Assembly (NCBI RefSeq): GCF_001542405.1
Contig: NZ_LNCD01000001.1
Coordinates: 1-64,000, forward strand
Direction: 5' to 3'
DNA: 64,000 nt
From: Rhizobium altiplani
Lineage (GTDB): Bacteria > Pseudomonadota > Alphaproteobacteria > Rhizobiales > Rhizobiaceae
The notes under the pieces are model-generated. The model was not told the origin of the DNA. It was given only the letters and a program-made list of their open reading frames with translations, and did no database searches. Positions 42,470 through 50,853 of the stretch are shown one piece after another; position 1 is the first letter of the stretch; the number at the start of each line of letters is the position of its first letter. The position numbers and the translations under genes are program-made.

Positions 42470-43964
42470 CACGTCGCAGCCTTTCCCATGTTTGCGCGGC
42501 CTTTTCCTCAAGGTTTTCGGGCATCTCCAGCACTCGACCCCATTCCCTTTCGGTCTCAGCACCGATCTTGTTGGTGGCGTCCAAGCCCAACTTGGCGCCG
42601 AGCCCGGACTTCGGAGACGCGAAGTCGAGATAGTCGATTGGCGTGTTTTCCAGCACCACCAGGTCCCGCGAGGCATCGAACCGGGTTGCGACCGCCCACA
42701 TGATCTCCTCCCACTTCCTGACGCTGATATCCGGATCGACGACGATGATGAGCTTCGTATAGTTGAACTGCGGGAGCATCGACCACAGCCCCATCATGAT
42801 GCGGCGTGCCTGACCCGGATAGCGCTTGTCGATCGAAACGACGACTGCCCGGTAAGAGCAAGCTTCCGGCGGAAGCCACAGATCCCTGATCTCCGGAAAC
42901 TGGCGCTTCACGATCGGGATGAAAAGCTCGGTCATCGCCTCGCCCAGCCGTGATGGTTCGTCTGGCGGGCGCCCGGTATACGTCGAGAGATACACCGGCG
43001 AGCGCCGCGTGGTTATCGCACTCAACCTGACGACTGGAAACGGCTCCACGGAGTTGTAGTAGCCGGTATGATCTCCATAGGGTCCCTCTGGCGCCGTTTC
43101 CTCCGCGGAAACGTAGCCTTCGAGGACTATTTCGGCATTTGAAGGGACCGCAAGCGGGACGGTGAGCGCGCTCGAGACTTCGGTTCTCGATCCGCGCAGA
43201 AGGCCGGCGAAGTTCAGTTCGCTCATGCCTTCGGGAAGTGGAATGACGCCGGCGAGAAGCGTCGCCGGATCGGCCCCGATCACAACGGCGATCGGCATAT
43301 CGAGACCCTTACGCTGCCACATCCGAAAATGCTTCGCGCCACCACGATGAGCCAGCCACCGAACGATCAGCGACGAGCGGTCGCGGACCTGCATCCGGTA
43401 TATGCCCACGTTCACGTCCCTGGGGTCGTCGGGATTGCAGGTGATCACCAGCGGCCAGGTCACGAGAGGCGCCGGCTCGCCTGGCCAGCACCATTGTACC
43501 GGAAGCTGCCCGAGGTCGATCTTCGGTCCCTTGTAGACGACCTCCTGCGAGGCAGCCGCCCTGCGCAAGCGAGGTCGCATGCTGCCCACCGCCTTGAGCA
43601 TTGGCAGCTTGCTCCATGCATCGGCGAGCGACACGGGTGGTGTCGGCCGCTGAAGCTCGGCCAGGTCATTGGCGAGGCCCGTCAACCCCGCTTCGCCGAC
43701 GCCAAAGCCGAGCTCGATCCGCTGCCTTGTACCGAACAGATTTGCAACGACCGGTATCGGGGAGCACCGTCCGTCGGCGTTTACCGGGTTTTTGATGAAA
43801 AGGGCGGGGCCGCCCTCGGAAAGCACTTTCTGGTGCAGGGCGGTCAGTTCATGCACGAGCGACACGGGCTCCTCCACGACAAGCAGCAGTCGTCGCTGCT
43901 GCAGGTCGCGAAGGAAGGACTGCAGGTCGCCATGGCGTTTGGCTTTTGGCTCTTCGTTACGCAT
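42456..43964 (-). CDS. ubiD: UbiD-family 3-polyprenyl-4-hydroxybenzoate decarboxylase
   Basis: A 502-residue decarboxylase of the UbiD family that uses prenylated FMN. The family motifs are NVGIYRMQVRDRSSLIVRW, EGYVSAEETAPEGPYGDHTGYY (with the E/R/E active site around the first half) and an MGLWSMLPQF stretch. It removes the carboxyl group from the ubiquinone ring precursor. Preceded by a Crp/Fnr box 35 bp upstream and followed by ubiX. UbiD is also used in oxygen-dependent synthesis, so a second copy may exist elsewhere in the genome. Confidence 0.94.
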   Translation of the reverse strand: MRNEEPKAKRHGDLQSFLRDLQQRRLLLVVEEPVSLVHELTALHQKVLSEGGPALFIKNPVNADGRCSPIPVVANLFGTRQRIELGFGVGEAGLTGLANDLAELQRPTPPVSLADAWSKLPMLKAVGSMRPRLRRAAASQEVVYKGPKIDLGQLPVQWCWPGEPAPLVTWPLVITCNPDDPRDVNVGIYRMQVRDRSSLIVRWLAHRGGAKHFRMWQRKGLDMPIAVVIGADPATLLAGVIPLPEGMSELNFAGLLRGSRTEVSSALTVPLAVPSNAEIVLEGYVSAEETAPEGPYGDHTGYYNSVEPFPVVRLSAITTRRSPVYLSTYTGRPPDEPSRLGEAMTELFIPIVKRQFPEIRDLWLPPEACSYRAVVVSIDKRYPGQARRIMMGLWSMLPQFNYTKLIIVVDPDISVRKWEEIMWAVATRFDASRDLVVLENTPIDYLDFASPKSGLGAKLGLDATNKIGAETEREWGRVLEMPENLEEKAAQTWERLRRDAGI

Positions 43965-43998
43965 GACGCTGACATCGACGAGGAAACCGTCTTTGTCT

Positions 43999-44012
43999 TT
44001 GTCTCAGATCAA
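43999..44012. promoter_or_regulatory. FnrN/FixK-type box between ubiD and ubiT
   Basis: TTGTCTCAGATCAA fits TTGnC-N4-ATCAA. It is 35 bp from the ubiD start and 54 bp from the ubiT start. One site may control both divergent ubi units in response to low oxygen. Confidence 0.7.
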
Positions 44013-44065
44013 ACAGAGCCTCGCCAAGAAAAACTAGGATGGCTCGTTCAATCTGAGAGGCCGTA

Positions 44066-44572
44066 ATGCTCGCCCCATCTCGCCTGATGGCGACCGCCCG
44101 CATCATTCCATTGCCGATCGTCGGGCGCATCGCCGACTTCCTGCTCAAGGAGGTTCTTTCAATTCATCCGAAGCTCTTCGACCGGCTCGGTGAGTACAGC
44201 CAGTCCCGCTTTGCATTCGTGCCGTCGGACTTCCCGTTTTCATTCCTGATTTGCCCAAAAGATCGCACTGTCCAAGCCTTTCGTCGCGGTACCCACATGG
44301 CCGCTGACACCACCATCTGCGGACCGCTGGTCCTGATGCTGGCCCTTGCCGAGGGCAGGATTGATGGCGACGCCATATTCTTCGCCAGAAAGCTCACTGT
44401 CACCGGTGACATGGAGGCGGTGCTGGCACTTCGAAACGCCCTTGATGACAATGAAATAGACCTCGTTGACGCCGTCGGGAGATTGTCGGGCCCGCTGACC
44501 CGTTCCATCACCGGAGCCCTTGGTTCGGTCCGTCGGCAAGCACTGAAGGCGCATGGTGTCCAATGGAGCTGA
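44066..44572 (+). CDS. ubiT: UbiT, SCP2-like lipid-binding protein of O2-independent ubiquinone synthesis
   Basis: A 168-residue protein of the YhbT/SCP2 family. The core VPSDFPFSFLICPKDRTVQAFRRGTHMAADTTICGPLVLMLALAEGRIDGDAIFFARKLTVTGDMEAVLALRNALDD is characteristic. UbiT is required with UbiU and UbiV for ubiquinone synthesis without oxygen in Escherichia coli and probably holds hydrophobic intermediates. GAGAGG precedes the ATG. It overlaps ubiU by 10 bp. Confidence 0.9.
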   Translation: MLAPSRLMATARIIPLPIVGRIADFLLKEVLSIHPKLFDRLGEYSQSRFAFVPSDFPFSFLICPKDRTVQAFRRGTHMAADTTICGPLVLMLALAEGRIDGDAIFFARKLTVTGDMEAVLALRNALDDNEIDLVDAVGRLSGPLTRSITGALGSVRRQALKAHGVQWS

Positions 44573-45540
44573 TCTGCCCTGCAGGAACCCCTGCATCGTT
44601 TCGCGAGGCCGTCGATGCAGGGGCTGATGCCGTCTACTGCGGCTTTCGCGATGAGACAAACGCGCGCAACTTCCCGGGTTTGAATTTTGATCTCGCCGAG
44701 CTTCGTGATGCAATCGGCTACGCACGCGCGCGAAAGGTGAAGACGTTTGTCGCTCTCAACACTTTCATGACCGCAGGCAAGGAAGATCTCTGGTACCGCA
44801 GGGCAAGGGAAGCGTCGGAAGCGGGCGCCGACGCCCTCATCGTTGCAGATTTCGGATTGATGGCGCATGTCGCGGAACATCACCCGGCACAGCGCCTCCA
44901 CATCTCCGTTCAGGCGTCTGCCTCCAATCCCGAGGCCCTGTCATATCTGGTCGAATGTTTCGGTGCTGCCCGCATCGTGCTGCCGCGAACGCTCACCATC
45001 CAGGACATCGCCCGCATTGCACGAAGCGTAGACTGCGAATTGGAGGTTTTCGTCTTTGGCGGATTGTGCGTCATGGCAGAGGGGCGCTGCTCGCTGTCGT
45101 CCTACGCGACCGGCAAGTCGCCAAATATGAACGGCGTATGCTCGCCAGCCAGCCACGTACGCTACCGGCAGGCCGGCGGCGACCTGGTGTCTGAACTGGG
45201 TGGCTTCACCATAAACCGGTTTTCCGAAGAAGAACCCGCTGGCTATCCGACGCTGTGCAAGGGTCGCTTCGCGGTCGGACAAAGCGCGACCTACGCTTTC
45301 GAGGATCCGGTGTCGCTGGACGTCATGGACCAGCTCGACGAACTTCGGGCGGCCGGCGTCAAGGCATTGAAGGTCGAAGGCCGTCAACGCGGCAAGGCCT
45401 ACATCTCGGAGGTCGTTTCCACGCTTCGCGCCACGCTGAAGGCGGCGCCCGCGGACCGCCCGGTCCTCATGTCACGCCTTCGCAAACTCAGCGAGGGACA
45501 ACAGACGACAAAGGGCGCCTATGAGAAGCGCTGGAGGTAG
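44563..45540 (+). CDS. ubiU: UbiU, [4Fe-4S] U32-family protein for O2-independent ubiquinone hydroxylation
   Basis: A 325-residue protein of the peptidase U32 family. The iron-sulfur ligands at Cys169, Cys176, Cys193 and Cys232 coincide with those reported for Escherichia coli UbiU. The N-terminal MELICPAGTPASFREAVDAG and the FVFGGLCVMAEGRC segment are typical. With UbiV it hydroxylates the ubiquinone ring using a donor other than oxygen. ubiV follows 3 bp after the stop. Confidence 0.95.
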   Translation: MELICPAGTPASFREAVDAGADAVYCGFRDETNARNFPGLNFDLAELRDAIGYARARKVKTFVALNTFMTAGKEDLWYRRAREASEAGADALIVADFGLMAHVAEHHPAQRLHISVQASASNPEALSYLVECFGAARIVLPRTLTIQDIARIARSVDCELEVFVFGGLCVMAEGRCSLSSYATGKSPNMNGVCSPASHVRYRQAGGDLVSELGGFTINRFSEEEPAGYPTLCKGRFAVGQSATYAFEDPVSLDVMDQLDELRAAGVKALKVEGRQRGKAYISEVVSTLRATLKAAPADRPVLMSRLRKLSEGQQTTKGAYEKRWR

Positions 45541-45543
45541 TCG

Positions 45544-46473
45544 ATGAAATCTCCCTTGAAGCTTACCTTGGGGCCGCTCCTCTATCTTTGGCCGACAGAG
45601 CGCTGGCGCGACTTCTATTTCGCAATCGCCGACCAGTCGCCTGTCGACGTCGTGGTGCTTGGCGAGACCGTCTGTTCCAAGCGGTTGCATTTCATGGAAC
45701 CCGAGTTCGTGGCTGTCGTTGAACGCCTGGAGGCGGCTGGAAAGGAAGTCCGTCTCTCCACGCTCGCCCTTGTAACCCTCGATCGTGAATCGAAATATCA
45801 GAGATCGGTTGCAGCCGATGAAGGTCACCTGGTCGAAGCCAACGATCTTTCCGCCCTTCAGATGCTGAAGGGCCGGCGTCACACCGTCGGACCCTTCGTC
45901 AATGTCTATAATGGACCTTCGGCCAAGCTTCTCGCACGAAACGGCGCGGCCAGCATCTGCCTGCCCCCGGAGCTGCCGGCAGCGTCGGTCGCCGAGATCA
46001 CGCGATCCTGCCCCGGAGGCGATTTCGAGCTCTTCGCGTTCGGCCGCTTACCACTCGCCATCTCGGCGCGCTGCGCGCATGCCCGATCCAAGGGAAAGAC
46101 CAAGGACAATTGTCAGTTCGTTTGCCAGGAAGATCCCGATGGCCTTTCCGTAGGCACGCTTTCAAACCAGCCGTTTCTCGCATTGAACGGCGTACAGACG
46201 GTCTCTCACTCCTGCCAGGCGCTTCTGGAAGGGCCGGAGGAGTGGGACGCACTGGGCGTCAGCTCACTGCGCCTCTCGCCGCAGGATTGCGACATGGTTG
46301 CCGTGTCCGCGCTCTATCGCAAGATGCTCGACGGTCACCTCGAGCCGGCGGAGACGGGCTCAAGAATACGAAGCCTCTATCCCGACGTCCCGTTGTCGAA
46401 CGGATTTCACCACGGGCGCGCCGGTGCGGAATGGATCGCAAGACAAAGGAACACAGAAGGAGCGAGCAGATGA
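45544..46473 (+). CDS. ubiV: UbiV, [4Fe-4S] U32-family partner of UbiU
   Basis: A 309-residue protein. Candidate cluster ligands are Cys44, Cys177, Cys190 and Cys194; the last three keep the C-x12-C-x3-C spacing of E. coli UbiV. The segment FELFAFGRLPLAISARCAHARSKG resembles that of UbiV. It forms a heterodimer with UbiU. The stop overlaps the following gene (ATGA). Confidence 0.94.
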   Translation: MKSPLKLTLGPLLYLWPTERWRDFYFAIADQSPVDVVVLGETVCSKRLHFMEPEFVAVVERLEAAGKEVRLSTLALVTLDRESKYQRSVAADEGHLVEANDLSALQMLKGRRHTVGPFVNVYNGPSAKLLARNGAASICLPPELPAASVAEITRSCPGGDFELFAFGRLPLAISARCAHARSKGKTKDNCQFVCQEDPDGLSVGTLSNQPFLALNGVQTVSHSCQALLEGPEEWDALGVSSLRLSPQDCDMVAVSALYRKMLDGHLEPAETGSRIRSLYPDVPLSNGFHHGRAGAEWIARQRNTEGASR

Positions 46474-46886
46474 CAGGGAAGCAATCGCGAAACGGCAGTC
46501 TCGCCGATAATCATATTCTTGCAGCGGTTCGCCAGATCAAGGCTTTCGCGAAAAATCCGGCGCTCGATTGCGGATGCTCCACGGTTGTGGGCCAGGTCCT
46601 GGTCAGCCTCGTGCCGAAACAGCGCGCTGCAGTCGTCCAGGAGCTCTTTCTGTCCGCCATGCGACAACGCGACAAAGTGTCGACCCTTATGGAACTTCTG
46701 AAGGAACTCGACCAGTTCGGACCGGCAACAGAGATCGGGGAGGTCGAGGAGGCGGCGTTGATCTTCGACGACCTGGCCCAGCAGGCGCGGTTGGGATCGC
46801 AGCTCCTGAGAGCCTTCGCCTTCAATCGAAACGACGTGCTCGCTCCATCAACCAAGCATGTTGAGGTGCAGGAGGCCTTGTCGTGA
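46470..46886 (+). CDS. Unknown 138-residue protein in the ubiTUV operon
   Basis: A helical protein starting MTGKQSRNGSLADNHILAAV with a CGCST motif near residue 35 and a central segment QVLVSLVPKQRAAVVQELFLSAMRQRDKVSTLMELLKELDQFG. The ATG at 46470 overlaps the ubiV stop (ATGA), so translation is coupled. I do not recognise a family. The gene position suggests a role linked to UbiUV or quinone synthesis, which is inferred only. Confidence 0.78.
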   Translation: MTGKQSRNGSLADNHILAAVRQIKAFAKNPALDCGCSTVVGQVLVSLVPKQRAAVVQELFLSAMRQRDKVSTLMELLKELDQFGPATEIGEVEEAALIFDDLAQQARLGSQLLRAFAFNRNDVLAPSTKHVEVQEALS

Positions 46887-47065
46887 ATTCCCAACGGAGC
46901 TGGCAGAGACATATCGACGCTCTGGAGTTCGTCAGCCTTTGGGGAGCGTCTGGTGGCGAGCAGCAGGCGGTCCTGGAGGCGTTCCTTTTCCATTCCCGCG
47001 GGTGGTTTTCGAAAGATCCGGGTGACCTGCAGGACCGGCTTTGCAGGGAACGCTCCGGTGAATAA
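46883..47065 (+). CDS. Short unknown protein after the ubi operon
   Basis: A 60-residue frame beginning with GTG at 46883, which overlaps the stop of the preceding gene (GTGA). The sequence contains WQRHIDALEFVSLWGASGGEQQAVLEAFLF and ends RLCRERSGE. The coupled start supports translation; no family is recognised. Confidence 0.5.
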   Translation: MNSQRSWQRHIDALEFVSLWGASGGEQQAVLEAFLFHSRGWFSKDPGDLQDRLCRERSGE

Positions 47066-47151
47066 GCCTTCATTCCAGTTGGCGTTCATCGAGTGCGAGT
47101 TCGAGCCGGCTTCGCGGAAGTATTTGGGCCCGGCAGGTATGATGTCACGGT

Positions 47152-47616
47152 TTGACCCAGATCAAGGTTTTGGCAGAGCGCATCGCTCATCTTCGCAGAA
47201 CTTCGGCAAGGGATCGGCGTCAGCGGCGCTTTTGGCGCGCGGCAAGGAGGGAGCAAGTTTTGCGGTATACGGTAGTCGCTGCGTGGCTGGACGGAAAGGA
47301 GAGATCCGGACGCATCGTTTTGCAGGCAGCCGGTCGTTCACGGACGATCGTTGTCACGCGACGTGCGCTCCTCAATGTCGACAGCCCTCCCCGCGCCACA
47401 GAGGCACGTCTCCTTCAACATCTTGATAGTTTCTGTGAGATGGCGCTCGCCTTCATCGGCGATCGCCAGGACGACAGCGAGACGCTCCTTGTCACAGCGA
47501 CCGACGTTCGCAACCGCAGAAAAGCAGAACCGGTTCCGGAGCCGCTGTGGACCTGGCAAGACCAGTGGGGCTCCTGGAAACAGAAAGGCCGTCGTTCTCG
47601 GCTCGGGTTGGTCTGA
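47152..47616 (+). CDS. Unknown 154-residue basic protein
   Basis: A frame with an arginine-rich first third (RIAHLRRTSARDRRQRRFWRAARR) and a more ordered second half with ARLLQHLDSFCEMALAFIGDRQDDSETLLVTATDV, which looks like a folded domain of the DUF1488 type but is not a firm match. The start is probably TTG at 47152 or a later codon. An alternative frame covers 46953-47426, so the assignment is tentative. Confidence 0.42.
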   Translation: MTQIKVLAERIAHLRRTSARDRRQRRFWRAARREQVLRYTVVAAWLDGKERSGRIVLQAAGRSRTIVVTRRALLNVDSPPRATEARLLQHLDSFCEMALAFIGDRQDDSETLLVTATDVRNRRKAEPVPEPLWTWQDQWGSWKQKGRRSRLGLV

Positions 47617-47701
47617 GCGGCAGGATCGCCCTGGTCGTCAATAACGCACCGCTCGGCGCTCATGCCTTCGGCTTTGCGCATTTGCGCCGGACTTTCGGCG
47701 T

Positions 47702-47914
47702 TCAAGGTTCATCAAGCCACAGCGCCGTCGCCAGGTAACCGGCAGCGATCGTGCTGCCGAACAGATAGACAAACATGCCCTGGGCCACATAGTAGTCGGG
47801 CACTTCAATACCTGCGCCCCAGGAGCCGACCCTCCAGATAGCCAATCCAGCCACGGATCCGATTGCGAATCCGGCCGAAAGGCGGGTAAGCAGAAACCAG
47901 ATCAAGTGAGGCAT
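47702..47914 (-). CDS. Small membrane protein
   Basis: A 70-residue protein with two hydrophobic stretches (WFLLTRLSAGFAIGSVAGLAIW and GMFVYLFGSTIAAGYLATALW). GGAGG lies seven bases before the ATG at 47914. It is divergent from the LysE gene; a weak Crp/Fnr-like site lies in the gap. Function unknown. Confidence 0.68.
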   Translation of the reverse strand: MPHLIWFLLTRLSAGFAIGSVAGLAIWRVGSWGAGIEVPDYYVAQGMFVYLFGSTIAAGYLATALWLDEP

Positions 47915-47973
47915 CGCGGTACCTCCATCCATGTCCCAGCATAACACGTCGAGTGGCGACAAGTTCTCCCAAA

Positions 47974-47987
47974 ATGATCAATGTCAA
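47974..47987. promoter_or_regulatory. Weak Crp/Fnr-like site
   Basis: ATGATCAATGTCAA matches TTGAT-N4-GTCAA at nine of ten positions. It lies 59 bp upstream of the small membrane protein and 50 bp upstream of the LysE gene. Weak evidence alone. Confidence 0.4.
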
Positions 47988-48037
47988 TGTGTCCGACGTC
48001 GCATCGTGCGAGCAGCGAGTTTCACAGGATACGGACC

Positions 48038-48601
48038 ATGAATGACCTCAGCTTTGCACTTGGTGCTTTCACACTTCTGATACTGCCGGGACCGACCAAC
48101 GCATTGCTCGTCATGGCGTCGCACGGCCTATCTCGCATTGGCTTGCTTGAGGTGCTCGCCGCCGTTGTCTTGGCTTACCTTGCGATCATAATTCCCGTTT
48201 CAAGCGTCGCTGGTCCTTTCCTGCATGCTCACCCTCTCGCGCTGCAAGTCGTGAAGGCCACCTCCGCCGTCTGGGTGCTCTATCTTGCATTCAGGCTTTG
48301 GAGGCGCAGTACCGTCGCCGCGACGGAATTTGCGGGTCCCCGGCACGTGTTCGTGACGACATTGCTCAATCCGAAGGCAATAATAATCGGATTGACGATC
48401 ATTCCCTCCGCGCAGGAAGGACTTGCGCTCAGCACTGTTATGGCGTTCGTCGCCGTGGCACTCTCGACGTCCCTGATTTGGCTTACCGCCGGCAGGCTGG
48501 TGATCGGCGAAAGCGACCACATGCCCTTGATCGCCAGGCGTTGCGGTTCGGCAGCCTTGATGATCTTCTCCATCGTCCTGACGGCGAGTGCTCTTCGCTA
48601 G
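48038..48601 (+). CDS. LysE/RhtB-family amino-acid exporter-like protein
   Basis: A 187-residue membrane protein with five to six helices. The family opening FTLLILPGPTNALLVMASHGLSRIG, the LYLAFRLWRR segment and LLNPKAIIIGLTIIP are present. The substrate cannot be told. ATG at 48038. An ArsR regulator follows in the same direction after 95 bp. Confidence 0.87.
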   Translation: MNDLSFALGAFTLLILPGPTNALLVMASHGLSRIGLLEVLAAVVLAYLAIIIPVSSVAGPFLHAHPLALQVVKATSAVWVLYLAFRLWRRSTVAATEFAGPRHVFVTTLLNPKAIIIGLTIIPSAQEGLALSTVMAFVAVALSTSLIWLTAGRLVIGESDHMPLIARRCGSAALMIFSIVLTASALR

Positions 48602-48696
48602 GAGACGAGCCGTCTTTCCCCAGCAGTTTGCGCTGGCTCAATGAAGGGATCCGGGAGGTCGCTACTATTTGCTCCGTTCATACCGGAGGAAATGCG

Positions 48697-49029
48697 ATGC
48701 TCGGCGACGACGGCGAACTCGCTGCATATTTCTCGGCGCTCGCGAATGCCCATCGCCTGGCCGTGTTGAGAACACTCGCCGAGGGCGAAATCTGCGTCAG
48801 GGAACTCGCGCTCCGCATCGGTCTGGGCCGGTCTGCCTTGTCGCAGCACCTGAACATCCTTCGACGGCATCAGCTGGTCAAGCAGCGTCGTGAAGCGCAG
48901 ACGACCTACTTTTCCCTGTCTGGCAGCAGAAGCGACAAGGCGCTCCTGCTCGTTAACACCATTCTTTTTCCCTATGGGGTCCAGTTGTCGATGTTCGGGT
49001 TTTCGGACGTCACGCGGGACGGCGTGTAG
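48697..49029 (+). CDS. ArsR-family transcriptional regulator
   Basis: A 110-residue winged-helix regulator: LANAHRLAVLRTLAEGEICVRELALRIGLGRSALSQHLNILRRHQLVKQRREAQTTYFSL. The metal-binding ELCVCDL motif of ArsR is reduced to EICVREL with one cysteine, as in non-metal members such as sulfur- or redox-sensing regulators. GGAGG lies seven bases before the ATG. The gene context gives no clear target beyond the LysE exporter. Confidence 0.88.
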   Translation: MLGDDGELAAYFSALANAHRLAVLRTLAEGEICVRELALRIGLGRSALSQHLNILRRHQLVKQRREAQTTYFSLSGSRSDKALLLVNTILFPYGVQLSMFGFSDVTRDGV

Positions 49030-49074
49030 GCATTCGTAGAAGCGGATCCCGTTTGCGCCCTGGAGGTGCCTGAA

Positions 49075-49797
49075 ATGCGCGTAAGTCAAATCATGACAGA
49101 AGGCGTCATCACGATCACTGAGCGGGCGACCGTGATCGATGCTGCTGAACTGATGCTCTACCATCGCATCAGTGGCCTTCCGGTGCTTGATGCGCGGGGC
49201 GGCCTGGTGGGCATGCTGAGCCAAAGCGACCTGGTGCGAAGGACGGAGGCGCAGACCGAGACGCGCCGTTCATGGTGGCTGCAACTCTTGACGGGTCAAG
49301 ACATGCTTGCCGACGAATATGTGGCCTTGCGCGAACGGCGCGTTGGTGAAGTCATGTCGCGTCCGCTTGTGACCGTCTCTCCTTATGCGACGCTGACCGA
49401 GGCGGCAGAATTGATGGAGCAGACAAGTGTAAAGCGGCTGCCGGTGGTCGTGGGGGACAGCCTCGTCGGCATCATTACCAGGAAAGACTTCCTCAAGCCG
49501 CTTGGACAATCGCGATCGGTCTCGGTCTTTCCGATTGATGACAGGACGATCCTGTCGAACGTCGAGGCGGAATTGCAGACCAGGGAATGGGCTCGATGTG
49601 GACAGATCCGCGTCAGCGTCAATGCCGGCATTGTCGTGTTGAGAGTGACGGTTCCCGACGAACGGGTGCGGGCGGCCGTAAGAGTGGCGGCGGAGAATGT
49701 CGCCGGCGTAAAGGACGTTCGGGACGAACTCACCTGGATCGATCAGAGCTTCAGGATTCTGGCGCCGTCACCAACCGTCGAAGAGAGGCTGAACTGA
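49075..49797 (+). CDS. CBS-pair and BON-domain protein
   Basis: A 240-residue protein with two CBS domains (VSQIMTEGVITITERATVIDAAELML, then RVGEVMSRPLVTVSPYATLTEAAELM) followed by a BON domain at residues 165-225 (LQTREWARCGQIRVSVNAGIVVLRVTVPDERVRAAVRVAAENVAGVKDVRDEL). CBS pairs usually bind adenosyl nucleotides. GGAGG overlaps the GTG at 49066, so the ATG at 49075 is the likelier start. Function unknown. Confidence 0.9.
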   Translation: MRVSQIMTEGVITITERATVIDAAELMLYHRISGLPVLDARGGLVGMLSQSDLVRRTEAQTETRRSWWLQLLTGQDMLADEYVALRERRVGEVMSRPLVTVSPYATLTEAAELMEQTSVKRLPVVVGDSLVGIITRKDFLKPLGQSRSVSVFPIDDRTILSNVEAELQTREWARCGQIRVSVNAGIVVLRVTVPDERVRAAVRVAAENVAGVKDVRDELTWIDQSFRILAPSPTVEERLN

Positions 49798-50074
49798 ACG
49801 CGCCTCAAATGGCGGCTAGACCGTTGCAAAAAGCCGCATGACAGGCCCGAACCGATGGCAGGAGAGGCAAAGGTGCTGACGCCAATTGCATTTCGGCAGT
49901 CTTGCGGGCGATGGCGAGCTTGCTGCGGCATGCGAGACATCAACCTTCTGCAGTTTGAGACGTTTTGCGTCACGTTCGGTTGCGTTCACTGGCGAGCCAC
50001 GAAACTCGGGTAGGAGACTTGCGCTTCGAGGAACCAGGTGCCTTGCTGACAACGCCGTCTGACAAGGCCGTTCG

Positions 50075-50797
50075 CTATTGCGACGCCGGGGTGAAGCGCG
50101 CTACCAGTGCGTGCCGGTCGCCGGGATAAGTGAAGCGCACGTGAGTGACTGGCCCGACATTGCTCCAGGTGCGGCGTTCGACGACCAGACAGGCCGTGTT
50201 GCGCGGGATGTCCAGGGCGGCAGCCTCGTCCGCGCCGGCCGATACGGCATGGATGCGGTGCTCGGCGCTACTCCATGGGATCTGATTGATCAGCCAGGCG
50301 CCCGGTGCCATCTCGGAGAAATCGGCGTCGGCCGCCTCGGGTACGGTCGACAGACTGATTAGCCTTTCCTCGAGGCAGAATGGCCGCCCGCCCGCGTGAT
50401 GAATGCAGGCAACGTCGACAACGGAAGAGCCCGGCATGACGTCCAGGCGTCCGATGTCCTCCGCCTTGGCCTTGCGTTGCACGCGCTTTGAGACCGTGAA
50501 GGCATAGGCGAGATTCAATGACTTGACCTCGGCGCCGATGTCGTGGATCTCGAGGACGGCCGATTGTGCCTGCGGCTGTGTGACGAAGCTGCCGGACTTT
50601 TTCCGACGCTCGATGAGGCCCGCCTTGGCAAGCTGGGTCAGCGCCTTGTTCACGGTCATGCGCGAACAGTCATATTGCTTGGTGAGATCCACTTCGAACG
50701 GGATGCGGTGACCCGGTGGCCATTCGCCCGAGACGATGCGGCCTTCGATGTCACTCACGATCCGCTGGTGCAAGGTTATGTCCTTGCTTTGGTTCAT
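50075..50797 (-). CDS. hutC: HutC, GntR-family repressor of histidine utilisation
   Basis: A 240-residue repressor with an N-terminal winged helix (IVSGEWPPGHRIPFEVDLTKQYDCSRMTVNKALTQLAKAGLIERRKKSGSFV) and a C-terminal UTRA ligand-binding domain (ICLEERLISLSTVPEA-like, with CLEERLISL). It is released by urocanate. The ATG at 50797 with GGAG seven bases upstream is preferred over GTG at 50803. It lies downstream of hutF on the same strand with a 56-bp gap. Confidence 0.94.
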   Translation of the reverse strand: MNQSKDITLHQRIVSDIEGRIVSGEWPPGHRIPFEVDLTKQYDCSRMTVNKALTQLAKAGLIERRKKSGSFVTQPQAQSAVLEIHDIGAEVKSLNLAYAFTVSKRVQRKAKAEDIGRLDVMPGSSVVDVACIHHAGGRPFCLEERLISLSTVPEAADADFSEMAPGAWLINQIPWSSAEHRIHAVSAGADEAAALDIPRNTACLVVERRTWSNVGPVTHVRFTYPGDRHALVARFTPASQ

Positions 50798-50853
50798 CGT
50801 CACGCTCCGGTTATACCTCCCGCTCTAATGTGAATGTCGGGACCTGGAAAGCC

